Part shown: positions 54,928 through 63,200 of the stretch, one piece after another | How the letters are laid out: the number at the start of each line of letters is the position of its first letter | How positions within the stretch are numbered: position 1 is the first letter of the stretch | Assembly: GCF_013394695.1 (NCBI RefSeq) | Contig: NZ_CP058258.1 | Span: 1,508,001-1,572,000 of the forward strand | Origin: Streptococcus sp. oral taxon 061 | GTDB taxonomy: Bacteria > Bacillota > Bacilli > Lactobacillales > Streptococcaceae | Reading direction: 5' to 3' | Length of the DNA stretch: 64,000 nt | Notes under the pieces: generated by a model | Seen by the model: the letters and a program-made list of their open reading frames with translations, nothing else | Databases searched by the model: none | What the model was told of the DNA's origin: nothing | Program-made: the position numbers and the translations under genes

Positions 54928-57552
54928 CTAGTTCTTTCTACGTACCGTTACAAGTCCAAATGCTCCAAGAATTGCACCGAGTACCAACATTGCAACACTC
55001 GACGACTCGCCTGTATTTGGCAATGATTTTGCGCGTTCTACTCGTGAATAAATCGGCTTACTTAATGCTTGTTGCTTACTTGTGTATGTTTGACCATTTA
55101 CGACAACATTTCCTTTGTTGTCAATAGTCACATTTTTATCACTTGTGTACGCCTGCTTTGATTTATCATTGCTCGTTTTTGGATGTTCAACACTAATTGG
55201 TTTTGTAGCACGTACAATAACTTTTCCGTCAATAATTTCAATATCTTTACCTGATGCAATAGCTTCTTTTAGTGCTTTAATATCAATTTCAGGACGCTCT
55301 TCAGAAACTGGTGTCCCTTTAGGTACAGCAACAATTGTTCCGTCAGGTAATGTTGCGATGACGTTATCTTTAGCTTTTTCTTCTAAATCTTGAAGTTTTT
55401 CATATTTTGTTTGAATTTCGTCAAGTTTAGTTTGTTCAGCTTCAAGTGTTGAAGTGATTACTTCAACAAGATTTTTAGCACTTTGAGCTTTAGTTTCAGC
55501 ATCTTTAAGAGCGTTTTGTTTTTCAGCTAATTTATCTTTAGCTTTAGCTAAATTAATTGGTGCTTCAACATAACCTTTTAATTCTTCAGCAAGAGCTTTA
55601 GCTTCTTTAACCAAGCGGTCTTTTTCCTCAATTAATTTAGCTTTTTGAGTTTTAAGAGCTTCAAGTTTTGATTCTTGTTTTGTAAGTTCAGTTTTTGAAT
55701 CAGAAAGAGCTTGAACTTTTTGTTCTTGAACACGTTTAGCTGATTCAAGAGCTGATTTAGCATCATCAAGAGCTTGTTTCTTAGAAGCAAGGTCAGCTGA
55801 GAAGTTATCAACTGCTTTTTGAGCTTCAGCTTGACGTTTTTGTGCGCTGTCAAGAGCAAGTTTTGCAAGACGCAAGTTGTTTTCAGCAACAGTTGTTTGA
55901 ATTGGTGTAGCAGTAGCGTCAGCCAATGTCTTTTCAGCTGAAGTCTTAAGTTCTAGCGCACTTGCATAGTCAGCAGATGCTTGTTTAAGAGCGTCATTTG
56001 CTTTTTCTGAAGCCGTTTGAGCTGTATCTTTTTCAGCTTTAGCAACGTCATAAGCTTTTTGAATAGCTTCAGCATCTTTTGGATTTACAAGGTCTTTACC
56101 TTTATCACTGAAAGCAATTACCAACCAGTAATAACCATTGATGTTTGTAACATCAAGACCAACTTTTGCTCTTGATGCAAAGTCAAGGTTAGCTTTCAAG
56201 TGTCCCCATTTTGATGGGGCATCACCGAATGATGTATGAAGTAGAGAGTCAACAACGGCTTTCTTCAAGTCATACATTGATGTGAAGTATTCTTTTGGAC
56301 CTAAGCCTGCAAGGTTTTCAACACCTAGACCAATGTGACCGTGAGTTACTGGACTTTGACCACGTTCTGTGTAAGCTTTAGCTCTTTCAGTAGCAAGTGC
56401 AATAGCTTCTTTTGTTGTACCTGTATTTTCTTTTGATGCAACTGAATATTTACCGTTATCTTTTAATTGTTCACGGATTTCCTTCAATCCTTGAATGTAC
56501 AAATGAGAAATTTCTTCTTTTTGTGCATCTGTCAAGTTATCAAGGTCAACAGGTTCATTTTTAGAGCTTTCTGAGATTAAAGATTCTGATTTTGAATTTT
56601 CCCAGATAGTAGCACCAGTGCTAGTCATTAATTCATCGCTACCTGAAGCAATAGCTTTCTTGAATTGAGTCAAATCTGGAATTTTGACGATATCAATGCT
56701 ATCTAGAGCTTTAGTAGCTTCATTAAATTTATCTTTAGCTTGAGAAAGTTTTGATGTAGCATCATTAGCTTTTGTAGTAGCTGAAGCAAGTTTTCCTTTA
56801 GCTTCGTTAACTGAAGTTGTTTTAGCGTCAACGTCTGCTTGAGCTGTATCAATAGCTTCTTGACGTTTTTGATCAGCTTTATTAGCATCAGTCAATGCTG
56901 TGTCTGCAAGAGTGACATTCTTTTCAGCACCCTTAGTTTCAGCTTTAGCTTCATCAAGTTTATCTTCAGCTTGAGCAAGTCCAGTTCCTGAAATTGCGTC
57001 TTTAGCAGATTGAACTTGAGCTTGTTTAGCAGAAACATCAGCGTTAGCATCTTTTAGTTCTTGTTCAGCGCTAGACACTTCAGTTTGAGCTTTAGTTACA
57101 GATTCATTTTGAGTTGCGATGTTTGCATCAGCAGTAGCTGTTTCTTTAGCGTTAGCTTCTTGGTCAGCAAGATTAGCTTTTTGGTCCGCTTTATTAGCTT
57201 CAATGTTTTGAGGCGTAGCTTTAGAAGCAACTTCTTCAGCGTGTTTAACATCTTCAGTAGCTTTATCTACAGCTGTTTGAGCGTTAGACACTTGTTTGTT
57301 AGCTTCATGAGCTTTAGTTTGTGCGTCAGTAAGTTGTTCTTTAGTTTTTTCTACAACTTTCTTTTGAGCATCAAGAGCTGGTTTTACGTCTGATGATTTT
57401 TCAATAGTTTGCTTTTCAACAAGAGCTGGTTCATTTACGCTTGTTGCCGTAGCTACATCAGAGTTGGCTTCTTGAGCAAACGCAGGCACACCAGCTGATG
57501 CAAGCCCAATAACTGCTGTAGTTGTTAGGGTTTTAATAGTATTTTTTGACAT
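54928..57552 (-). CDS. LPXTG-anchored SEC10/PgrA-type surface exclusion protein
   Basis: An 874-residue wall protein. A signal peptide (MSKNTIKTLTTTAVIGLASA, cleavage near AFAQEA) is followed by an Ala/Lys/Glu-rich coiled coil (about residues 45-290), a globular domain (about 300-500; GLKEIREQLKDNGKYSVASK; ERAKAYTERGQSPVTHGHIG) matching the SEC10/PgrA domain with its CAP-like fold, a second coiled coil (about 505-745), and LPNTGESSS with a membrane span and RRKN. Proteins of this kind reduce redundant conjugative transfer between cells that already carry the element, and may promote aggregation. ATG at 57552 follows GGAGATGTT. A consensus promoter and a palindromic operator lie upstream. Confidence 0.9.
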   Translation of the reverse strand: MSKNTIKTLTTTAVIGLASAGVPAFAQEANSDVATATSVNEPALVEKQTIEKSSDVKPALDAQKKVVEKTKEQLTDAQTKAHEANKQVSNAQTAVDKATEDVKHAEEVASKATPQNIEANKADQKANLADQEANAKETATADANIATQNESVTKAQTEVSSAEQELKDANADVSAKQAQVQSAKDAISGTGLAQAEDKLDEAKAETKGAEKNVTLADTALTDANKADQKRQEAIDTAQADVDAKTTSVNEAKGKLASATTKANDATSKLSQAKDKFNEATKALDSIDIVKIPDLTQFKKAIASGSDELMTSTGATIWENSKSESLISESSKNEPVDLDNLTDAQKEEISHLYIQGLKEIREQLKDNGKYSVASKENTGTTKEAIALATERAKAYTERGQSPVTHGHIGLGVENLAGLGPKEYFTSMYDLKKAVVDSLLHTSFGDAPSKWGHLKANLDFASRAKVGLDVTNINGYYWLVIAFSDKGKDLVNPKDAEAIQKAYDVAKAEKDTAQTASEKANDALKQASADYASALELKTSAEKTLADATATPIQTTVAENNLRLAKLALDSAQKRQAEAQKAVDNFSADLASKKQALDDAKSALESAKRVQEQKVQALSDSKTELTKQESKLEALKTQKAKLIEEKDRLVKEAKALAEELKGYVEAPINLAKAKDKLAEKQNALKDAETKAQSAKNLVEVITSTLEAEQTKLDEIQTKYEKLQDLEEKAKDNVIATLPDGTIVAVPKGTPVSEERPEIDIKALKEAIASGKDIEIIDGKVIVRATKPISVEHPKTSNDKSKQAYTSDKNVTIDNKGNVVVNGQTYTSKQQALSKPIYSRVERAKSLPNTGESSSVAMLVLGAILGAFGLVTVRRKN

Positions 57553-57574
57553 AACATCTCCAAAAATTAACATT

Positions 57575-57594
57575 AACAACTATATATAGTTGTT
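57575..57594 (-). promoter_or_regulatory. 20-bp palindromic operator at the surface-exclusion transcript start
   Basis: AACAACTATATATAGTTGTT is a perfect palindrome situated directly after the predicted transcription start. The XRE regulator encoded next door is the obvious candidate ligand; this is inference. Confidence 0.7.
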
Positions 57595-57603
57595 TTTTCT
57601 CTA

Positions 57604-57632
57604 ATTATACCGCACTTAACCAACCTTGTAAA
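57604..57632 (-). promoter_or_regulatory. Promoter of the surface-exclusion gene
   Basis: TTTACA (57627-57632) and TATAAT (57604-57609) with a 17-base spacer. Confidence 0.85.
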
Positions 57633-57703
57633 GTCATAAGCAATCTTTTAAGAACTAAAATATGTAGTAAAAAAACTGTAGTATTAAGTTCGAGAGGTAT
57701 TAC

Positions 57704-58033
57704 ATGAAACAATCATTAAGAAAATATATAGGAAAACGAATTCGCCTTTTAAGGTTGAAAAAAGGATTTACACAAGAACAAATTGAAGAAAGAGCAGACC
57801 TTGGAACAAACTATGTTTACAAACTTGAACATCTAGAAACAAATATAACAATTAATACCCTTGAAAAAGTTATGAATGCCCTTGAATGTGATATTTCATC
57901 TTTCTTTGATATTACAAAAAAAGATGAAAATCCTGAGATTGTTGAATTAATTACGAATATAAAAAATTTACCTGATAGTAAACAAAAAGAAATACTTTCT
58001 GCATTCCATACAATTCTTAATAATGTAAAATGA
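57704..58033 (+). CDS. XRE-family transcriptional regulator
   Basis: A 109-residue protein with an N-terminal helix-turn-helix of the Cro/CI type: IGKRIRLLRLKKGFTQEQIE, then ERADLGTNYVYKLEHLETN as the recognition part, and TINTLEKVMNALECDISSFF. A short helical tail follows. GAGAGG precedes the ATG. It is divergent from the surface-exclusion gene and probably controls it and itself. No metal or peptidase domain is attached, so how it is inactivated is unknown. Confidence 0.88.
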   Translation: MKQSLRKYIGKRIRLLRLKKGFTQEQIEERADLGTNYVYKLEHLETNITINTLEKVMNALECDISSFFDITKKDENPEIVELITNIKNLPDSKQKEILSAFHTILNNVK

Positions 58034-58081
58034 TAATTTAATGAATTTTATTTACTTCTAATTAAACTATAATTTAGTTTA

Positions 58082-58124
58082 AAAAACGCATAATTCTAGA
58101 CGAACATGCTAGAGCTATGCGTTT
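58082..58124. terminator. Bidirectional terminator between the two regulators
   Basis: AAAAACGCATA and TATGCGTTTTT form the base of a stem continued by CTAG/CTAG pairing around GAACAT. T-runs on both strands serve the converging genes. Confidence 0.85.
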
Positions 58125-58958
58125 TTATTTTATATTCATCAAATCAACAGTCCACCTATTTAAACTATCCGTTAAAACTATTTCTCCTTCCAATTGTTCT
58201 TGATAATGAATTATAGATTTTATAAATGTATCTACTGATTTAGAAAAATCAAGTTGCGGATGAAATTTAGAATCAACACCAGGTAATGAATCAATGTTCA
58301 TTTCAGCAGTCAATGATAAATTTTGTAAAATTAAATTAAAAAATTCTTTTCCTCTATTAAATAGTGTACCGTTTGAAATCATATCTAATAGTTCGGTTTC
58401 AAAAAAATTAGTAATTTTTTTATCTAATTTTGTAGTATACAAATCACTAAAATAATTAGCATGTCTTTCAAAAAACTCTTCCTTATAATGATTGTATAAA
58501 AGTTGCATAGCTAATAAACTTTTTTCATTACCTTTTTCAATCTCAAAGTTTGGAAATAATAAGCTAATTCCATTACCATATCTATTTTCCAATTCTCTGA
58601 TAGCCAAATCATATGCGTAAGGAACATAGTAACTCAAAGATTTTTCTATTAACCTTGTTTCTTTCTTTAAAAGATAATTCATACCTGTAAAAAATAACAT
58701 CCCAAAGTAAGATTCACGTTCCATTTTATTTCCCCAAATTAAAGTATATGAATCTGTAAACTTCAAATTTTTAACAATTTCAAAAGCAAAAGCCGGTGTC
58801 AAAAGATACGGATTTTTTTTATATCTTTTATTATTGACAATATTACTAACAACATTTGGGTCACTTAACAAAATATCAATATTTTGTAACTTTTTATCTT
58901 TTTTTCTATATTTCACACGTTGACTAATCATTCTATAAATTTCTTCATCAATTTTCAT
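58125..58958 (-). CDS. Putative DNA-binding protein, unknown function
   Basis: A 277-residue protein starting MKIDEEIYRMISQRVKYRKK. The N-terminal 65 residues (DPNVVSNIVNNKRYKKNPYL followed by LTPAFAFEIVKNL) look like a helix-turn-helix with a basic recognition region, of a type seen in streptococcal plasmid and IME regulators, from memory. The rest is helical and without a known motif; it may sense a ligand or bind a partner. It points toward the XRE gene and away from the mobilization genes, so it lies divergently to them and is a plausible controller of their promoter. Confidence 0.65.
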   Translation of the reverse strand: MKIDEEIYRMISQRVKYRKKDKKLQNIDILLSDPNVVSNIVNNKRYKKNPYLLTPAFAFEIVKNLKFTDSYTLIWGNKMERESYFGMLFFTGMNYLLKKETRLIEKSLSYYVPYAYDLAIRELENRYGNGISLLFPNFEIEKGNEKSLLAMQLLYNHYKEEFFERHANYFSDLYTTKLDKKITNFFETELLDMISNGTLFNRGKEFFNLILQNLSLTAEMNIDSLPGVDSKFHPQLDFSKSVDTFIKSIIHYQEQLEGEIVLTDSLNRWTVDLMNIK

Positions 58959-59065
58959 ATAGTTCCTCTTTTCTTTAGTTTGTAATATTAGTATAACATA
59001 ATCTTGGGTGGTTTTTCAAATTTTTTATATAGAAAAACAGCCAATTCAAACCCAATAATTATAAT

Positions 59066-59097
59066 TATAATAGATTCATGATAGTCGATAGCTATCA
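59066..59097 (+). promoter_or_regulatory. Promoter and operator of the mobilization genes
   Basis: A -10 TATAAT (59066-59071) without a clear -35 is followed by the interrupted palindrome TGATAG-TCGATAG-CTATCA (59079-59097), which also includes GATAGCTATC. Weak -35 and adjacent palindrome suggest a regulated promoter. Confidence 0.5.
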
Positions 59098-59124
59098 AAA
59101 ATAATTTAACAAAGGAGGCCTATT

Positions 59125-59481
59125 ATGGCATTTTTTAAAAAAACTAACGGCTACAGTGCTAGCCTCGCGGAACAAGCTCTTTCAGATGAAGTTGTGAAGT
59201 TAGCTGGTAAACAACTAGAAATTCAATTCGAATTTGAGAAAACTGGGGAATTTGTTAATGGTAAAGAAAAAATGAAACGTACGGATAACATTCAAAGTTA
59301 TCAAGTCTACGTTGCAACTGACAATCACAATCCTTTCAAAGTCAAGTTTTTACCTGAAGATAAACCAGTCCTATCTAAGATTGATATCGGAGATGTTGTT
59401 GAATTTGAAGGGTTAGAAGCATTTGAAAATAAATACGGACAGCTTTTTTTCAGAGCATCAAGTATCAAGAAAGGAAAATAA
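59125..59481 (+). CDS. Small mobilization-module protein, unknown function
   Basis: ATG at 59125 has a strong AAAGGAGG site. The 118-residue product starts MAFFKKTNGYSASLAEQAL and has beta-rich segments with KFLPEDKPVLSKIDIGDVVE and FENKYGQLFFRASSIKKGK, compatible with an OB-fold that might bind single-stranded DNA. This fold call is by eye only. Its stop is three bases from the start of the ATPase gene, so the two are translated together. Similar small genes often precede the coupling-protein gene in Gram-positive elements. Confidence 0.7.
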   Translation: MAFFKKTNGYSASLAEQALSDEVVKLAGKQLEIQFEFEKTGEFVNGKEKMKRTDNIQSYQVYVATDNHNPFKVKFLPEDKPVLSKIDIGDVVEFEGLEAFENKYGQLFFRASSIKKGK

Positions 59482-59484
59482 CTG

Positions 59485-60645
59485 ATGGCTTTTCTAATGA
59501 ATAAAAGTCAAAGTCATGCTACATCAGCAACTTCTGCTGATGTAGTTGAGTTTGGCAATAATAAATACGAATTAGCTCAATTCATTCTAAGAAATTTGAA
59601 TAATGCGCTTAATATTAATGATGAATCATCCTATCTAAATTCATTTGACATCAAGGTTCTAAGCAACGATAAAGGGTTCTTATTTATACCTAACTTGCCG
59701 GTATCGTACTCAATTGATGCTAAATTATACTTTGAACTATATGCAATTTGTTCTGGTATTTTATATCCTTTCAAGACCTTATTAGCTCAAAATAATGCTT
59801 ATTTCGTTTCATATGATACAAAAAATGAAAACCAAGCACGAGCATTCTTCTTCCCTTGGATTGATGGGGTTCCAAATCGCTTAAAAATAGGTAATTTACA
59901 AACTTTTATTAAAGAAAAAGTATCAGAAAAGCATATTCCTATCATGTCGAAAAATATTGCAATTGATATGACAAAAGTTGTTCATGTTGCAATAAGTGGC
60001 TCCAGCGGTTCTGGAAAAACTCATTTTGTTCAATATCTCATTTATTGTTTAAAATCAATTACAAATCAAATCGTTTGTATTGACCCTAAATTATCAGATA
60101 TCTATTTATTAGCTAAAGAACTTCAACTTGAAGTTTTCTCACCTCAAAAAGGCTCTAACTTAAATAGTTTTATTACAGAAATTAATGAATTACTTGGTCG
60201 TATCATAAACAAAATATACGAACGGCAAGAAATATTATTAAAACAACCAGATAAAAGTTTTGAACGCATCTATATTGTTATTGATGAACTATTGGCATTG
60301 GTACAAGGTAGTTCGAAACAAGCAAGAGAAACCTTTGCTCAATTATTAGGAACGATTGCTCTATTGGGCAGACAGACAAATGTGAGTCTTATCCTATTAA
60401 GTCAACGTTTTGATGCAAATGCTTTTGGAGGTAATACAGCAGTACGTGAACAAATCAATTGTATTTTTATCTTGGGTGAAATAAATGCAAATACTTGCCA
60501 ATTTTTGTTACCAAATTTCAACGTAGAAAATATTGTAATACCCGCTGGAATTGGTACAGGAATTATCAAGTATACAGATAGCGAACACAGGACACATATT
60601 ATGCCACTGCTAACACCCACATATACATATAATAGAAAGGAATAA
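59485..60645 (+). CDS. FtsK/TcpA-like coupling ATPase
   Basis: A 386-residue P-loop ATPase. Walker A is ISGSSGSGKTHFVQYL at about residues 172-187, Walker B is IYIVIDELLALVQ, and LILLSQRFDANAFGGNTAVR is the sensor region typical of FtsK/HerA-type DNA translocases. The N-terminal 150 residues are unassigned, and no clear membrane helices are seen, although the downstream gene supplies two. In IMEs such proteins act as the coupling protein that hands the nicked strand to a helper ICE's channel. That role is inferred. Confidence 0.85.
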   Translation: MAFLMNKSQSHATSATSADVVEFGNNKYELAQFILRNLNNALNINDESSYLNSFDIKVLSNDKGFLFIPNLPVSYSIDAKLYFELYAICSGILYPFKTLLAQNNAYFVSYDTKNENQARAFFFPWIDGVPNRLKIGNLQTFIKEKVSEKHIPIMSKNIAIDMTKVVHVAISGSSGSGKTHFVQYLIYCLKSITNQIVCIDPKLSDIYLLAKELQLEVFSPQKGSNLNSFITEINELLGRIINKIYERQEILLKQPDKSFERIYIVIDELLALVQGSSKQARETFAQLLGTIALLGRQTNVSLILLSQRFDANAFGGNTAVREQINCIFILGEINANTCQFLLPNFNVENIVIPAGIGTGIIKYTDSEHRTHIMPLLTPTYTYNRKE

Positions 60646-60650
60646 ATTTT

Positions 60651-61259
60651 ATGAAACATTATTTCAATAGGTACAATATTCTTAATTTCATCATGTTCAC
60701 TTTATTGATTTTCTTTATTTTAGAACGTATATCTACTTTCTTAATTTTTCAAATTCATCTAGATACTATCTTTTATTTTTTAGTTTATATTATAAGCTTG
60801 CGTTTCATTTTACTGTTAGAATTTTGCATTTTTATTTACATGATTATAATTGATTTAATTTTTCGTATTGTAGAACGTGATTCTTTCAATAATAGCATGA
60901 AATCATATATCGCAACATGGAAAATTAGACGCTTTCTAAGTCAGACAAATGTAGATACAACATTTAACGAACTCGCTTCGATTTTAAATAGAAAACAAAT
61001 GATTATTAAAAAAGCAAATCGTTCTCTGTTGACATTAACTGTTGATTACTATGAGAAAGGGGCTATTGCAAAATGGACTTTACCAGATAATTGTGAAAGT
61101 TATAATATTATGGAAGAATTGTTGGCGCAGGCAAAAAGAGAATTAAATCAGTTAGATAATAGATATTTATTTAATGATTTCATTAGATTAGAAAATGGTA
61201 GAACATTTATCTCAACAACTGCTAGAAAAAAAAATAAAGGTGCGGTGTACTGCTACTGA
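60651..61259 (+). CDS. Two-helix membrane protein of the mobilization module
   Basis: A 202-residue protein with two long hydrophobic helices near the N-terminus (about residues 12-35 and 42-75, dense in Ile, Leu and Phe) and a cytoplasmic C-terminal part (TWKIRRFLSQTNVDTTFNEL; KANRSLLTLTVDYYEKGAIA). It starts five bases after the ATPase gene. It may be the membrane anchor that in classic TcpA proteins is fused to the ATPase; this is inference. A basic end (TARKKNKGAVYCY) is followed by the origin-like region. Confidence 0.7.
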   Translation: MKHYFNRYNILNFIMFTLLIFFILERISTFLIFQIHLDTIFYFLVYIISLRFILLLEFCIFIYMIIIDLIFRIVERDSFNNSMKSYIATWKIRRFLSQTNVDTTFNELASILNRKQMIIKKANRSLLTLTVDYYEKGAIAKWTLPDNCESYNIMEELLAQAKRELNQLDNRYLFNDFIRLENGRTFISTTARKKNKGAVYCY

Positions 61260-61468
61260 AGGTAAGCAAGTACACCAGCACAATAAGTTTTAAACAATTC
61301 ACGTCTAATGAATAAGATTTTTATGTTGTGATGTGTCAAGAAAATATGATGTTTATTTGGATGAGGACGCACAGTTTTCTCCGTCTGTGCGTCCTCATCC
61401 AAACCATATCACAACAACACAAATAAACACAAATTATTCATTTTGTGTCAAAATCAGAAAGGATTTTT
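61260..61468 (+). other. Origin-like region with nested inverted repeats (candidate oriT/dso)
   Basis: The gap between the membrane protein and the rep gene contains three inverted repeats around one centre: a perfect 19-bp hairpin TTTGGATGAGGACGCACAG/its complement (61356-61374 and 61385-61403, loop TTTTCTCCGT), TGTTTATTTG/CAAATAAACA (61350-61359 and 61420-61429) and GTTGTGAT/ATCACAAC outside. Since it precedes a Rep with an HUH nuclease, it is the best site for nicking. The GC-rich stem stands out from the AT-rich surroundings. Confidence 0.75.
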
Positions 61469-62797
61469 ATGAAAATTAATCAAAATGATAGAAAAAGAAA
61501 ATTTTTCGGTCAAATTTCATATGAATATGAACACAATGCAAATTCAAAATTAACTGAAAAAGATTTTCGTGAATCAGTTATTCAACGTATTCATGATTAT
61601 TGTAAAAATGAAGAAGATAGGTATCATATTATTTTTCACGATAAGGATTTGAAAGATGACGGCAGTTCAAAACCATTACATGCTCATTTTTATATTGATT
61701 TCAAACACGCTCATACTTACTCATCAGTATTGAAGGCTCTATCAATTTCAAGAAAACAAAATTTAGAATTTGTTCGTAGTTCGATAAAAGCATGCCGATA
61801 TCTTACACATCGCAACGAACGTAACATGGAAGAACATAAATTCCCCTACGAAGTCGCAGACGTTATTTCATCAGAAAATGCAAACTATATCAATGATATC
61901 ATGGGAAAAATCAAAAATCACAGCAAAGAAAAAGCTGACAATGGTCTAGAAATAGACGATTATTGTTTAGAATTAAGCTATCTAATCTCAGAAGAAGGCC
62001 TACTTACAACTGAAGCAAAACAACAATTGTTTGAGCAATTCACTCAACGTATAGCACAGAAAGCGTGGAATTCAAATAAAAGACAATTTGAGGAGAACAG
62101 ACAAGAATTTATTCAGAAGGAGTTTATTCGAATGAGCAAAGGGGAACGGAATCATACAGGTATTTATATTCAAGCTGAAGGGGGAACAGGAAAATCATAT
62201 CTAGCACGTTTACTTGCAGAAGAACATGATAGGTTAGGAGCACATACCCCATCAATAAATAAAAAAAGATTTGATTTAGGTTCAGGTTATAAAGGAGAAA
62301 AAACAATTGTAATCAATGAATTAGATGCAAGTTGTGGTATGACTTTTCGAGAGTTATTTCAGATACTAGAACCAGATTCAGCAACTCAACTAAGTTCACG
62401 GTTTAAAGATGCGTATATCATTAATGATTTAACAATTATCACAAATTCAGATACTTATTGGGATTGGTGTGATTCGTGGTTTGGTAAGAAAAATAAAGAA
62501 TATCATCAGCTAATGCGAAGAATTAGATTTGTAATTAAAATGGTTCATGATGATAAAAATAAAGGAATTAATATTGAATTATGGTACTACAATGCAAATC
62601 GGGATTTAAAAGAAAAGGCGAAAAAAGAATTCAAAAAAATACAAACGTATACACTAAGTAGCGTTAAAAATGAAGAAGAATTTCGAAAAATTGCTTCAGA
62701 TATATTAGAAAAAATTAATAAAGAAAATAATATTGATAATAAAAGAAAAGTTATCGCTACAAACCTAACCGACCAAAGCAAGGGTAGCGATAACTAA
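61469..62797 (+). CDS. HUH-endonuclease / superfamily 3 helicase Rep (CRESS-like)
   Basis: ATG at 61469 with AAAGGA upstream gives 442 residues; an earlier GTG has no better site. The N-terminal domain shows the three rolling-circle motifs: FFGQISYEY (motif 1), LHAHFYIDF with the HxH metal pair (motif 2), and CRYLTHRN with the candidate nicking Tyr (motif 3). From about residue 225 is a helicase: Walker A IYIQAEGGTGKSYLARL, Walker B VINELDA, and motif C LTIITNSDTYWDW. This two-domain order is that of CRESS-DNA virus Reps and related bacterial plasmid Reps. It should nick the origin beside it, start rolling-circle replication and probably act as the transfer relaxase. Confidence 0.87.
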   Translation: MKINQNDRKRKFFGQISYEYEHNANSKLTEKDFRESVIQRIHDYCKNEEDRYHIIFHDKDLKDDGSSKPLHAHFYIDFKHAHTYSSVLKALSISRKQNLEFVRSSIKACRYLTHRNERNMEEHKFPYEVADVISSENANYINDIMGKIKNHSKEKADNGLEIDDYCLELSYLISEEGLLTTEAKQQLFEQFTQRIAQKAWNSNKRQFEENRQEFIQKEFIRMSKGERNHTGIYIQAEGGTGKSYLARLLAEEHDRLGAHTPSINKKRFDLGSGYKGEKTIVINELDASCGMTFRELFQILEPDSATQLSSRFKDAYIINDLTIITNSDTYWDWCDSWFGKKNKEYHQLMRRIRFVIKMVHDDKNKGINIELWYYNANRDLKEKAKKEFKKIQTYTLSSVKNEEEFRKIASDILEKINKENNIDNKRKVIATNLTDQSKGSDN

Positions 62798-62807
62798 AAC
62801 TAGTAGA

Positions 62808-62835
62808 AATAATTAATACTATTTCTGCTTCTATT
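62808..62835 (+). terminator. Probable weak terminator after rep
   Basis: AGTAGAAATA and TATTTCTGCT pair with one mismatch around ATTAATAC, followed by TCTATTTT. Confidence 0.55.
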
Positions 62836-62860
62836 TTATCATAGAAAGAGAAAAATTTAT

Positions 62861-63199
62861 ATGACAGATAAGATTTTAATCAAAATAGACAATTTAGAAG
62901 TAAAGTTACCTGCCACACATATCATTGTTGAAAAAGAAGAATATCTCAACTTAAAAACACAAGCTTCAGATGGGAAATATATGAGCTTATCCGAGGTTTT
63001 AGAGATGATTTCAGTATCTCGACCGTGGTTATTAGAAAATGTTCTCTATCGTGCAGATATTCGCTCAAAAATTGATATTGATAAAAACAAGGATGGTTTT
63101 GTGAAATATCCAAATAATCAGGGTGGACGGTACTACTTCTTAGCTAGCAAAACGAAACAATTTTTTGAAGAAAATTTTGCAGAAATTTTTAGTTTATGA
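62861..63199 (+). CDS. DUF771 protein, candidate excisionase/regulator
   Basis: A 112-residue protein with the DUF771 pattern in YMSLSEVLEMISVSRPWLLE and NNQGGRYYFLASKTKQFF. Members sit beside integrases in streptococcal phages and elements, and the fold is thought to be a winged-helix like excisionases. Its place 51 bases ahead of the integrase gene supports a role in excision. AGAAAGAG precedes the ATG. An inverted repeat separates it from the integrase gene. Confidence 0.78.
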   Translation: MTDKILIKIDNLEVKLPATHIIVEKEEYLNLKTQASDGKYMSLSEVLEMISVSRPWLLENVLYRADIRSKIDIDKNKDGFVKYPNNQGGRYYFLASKTKQFFEENFAEIFSL

Positions 63200-63200
63200 T

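Noticed and set aside
57061-57393. Plus-strand frame inside the surface-exclusion gene
   Set aside because: It arises from the reverse of Ala/Lys/Glu-rich coiled-coil codons (Ser/Phe-rich product) and has no start signals.
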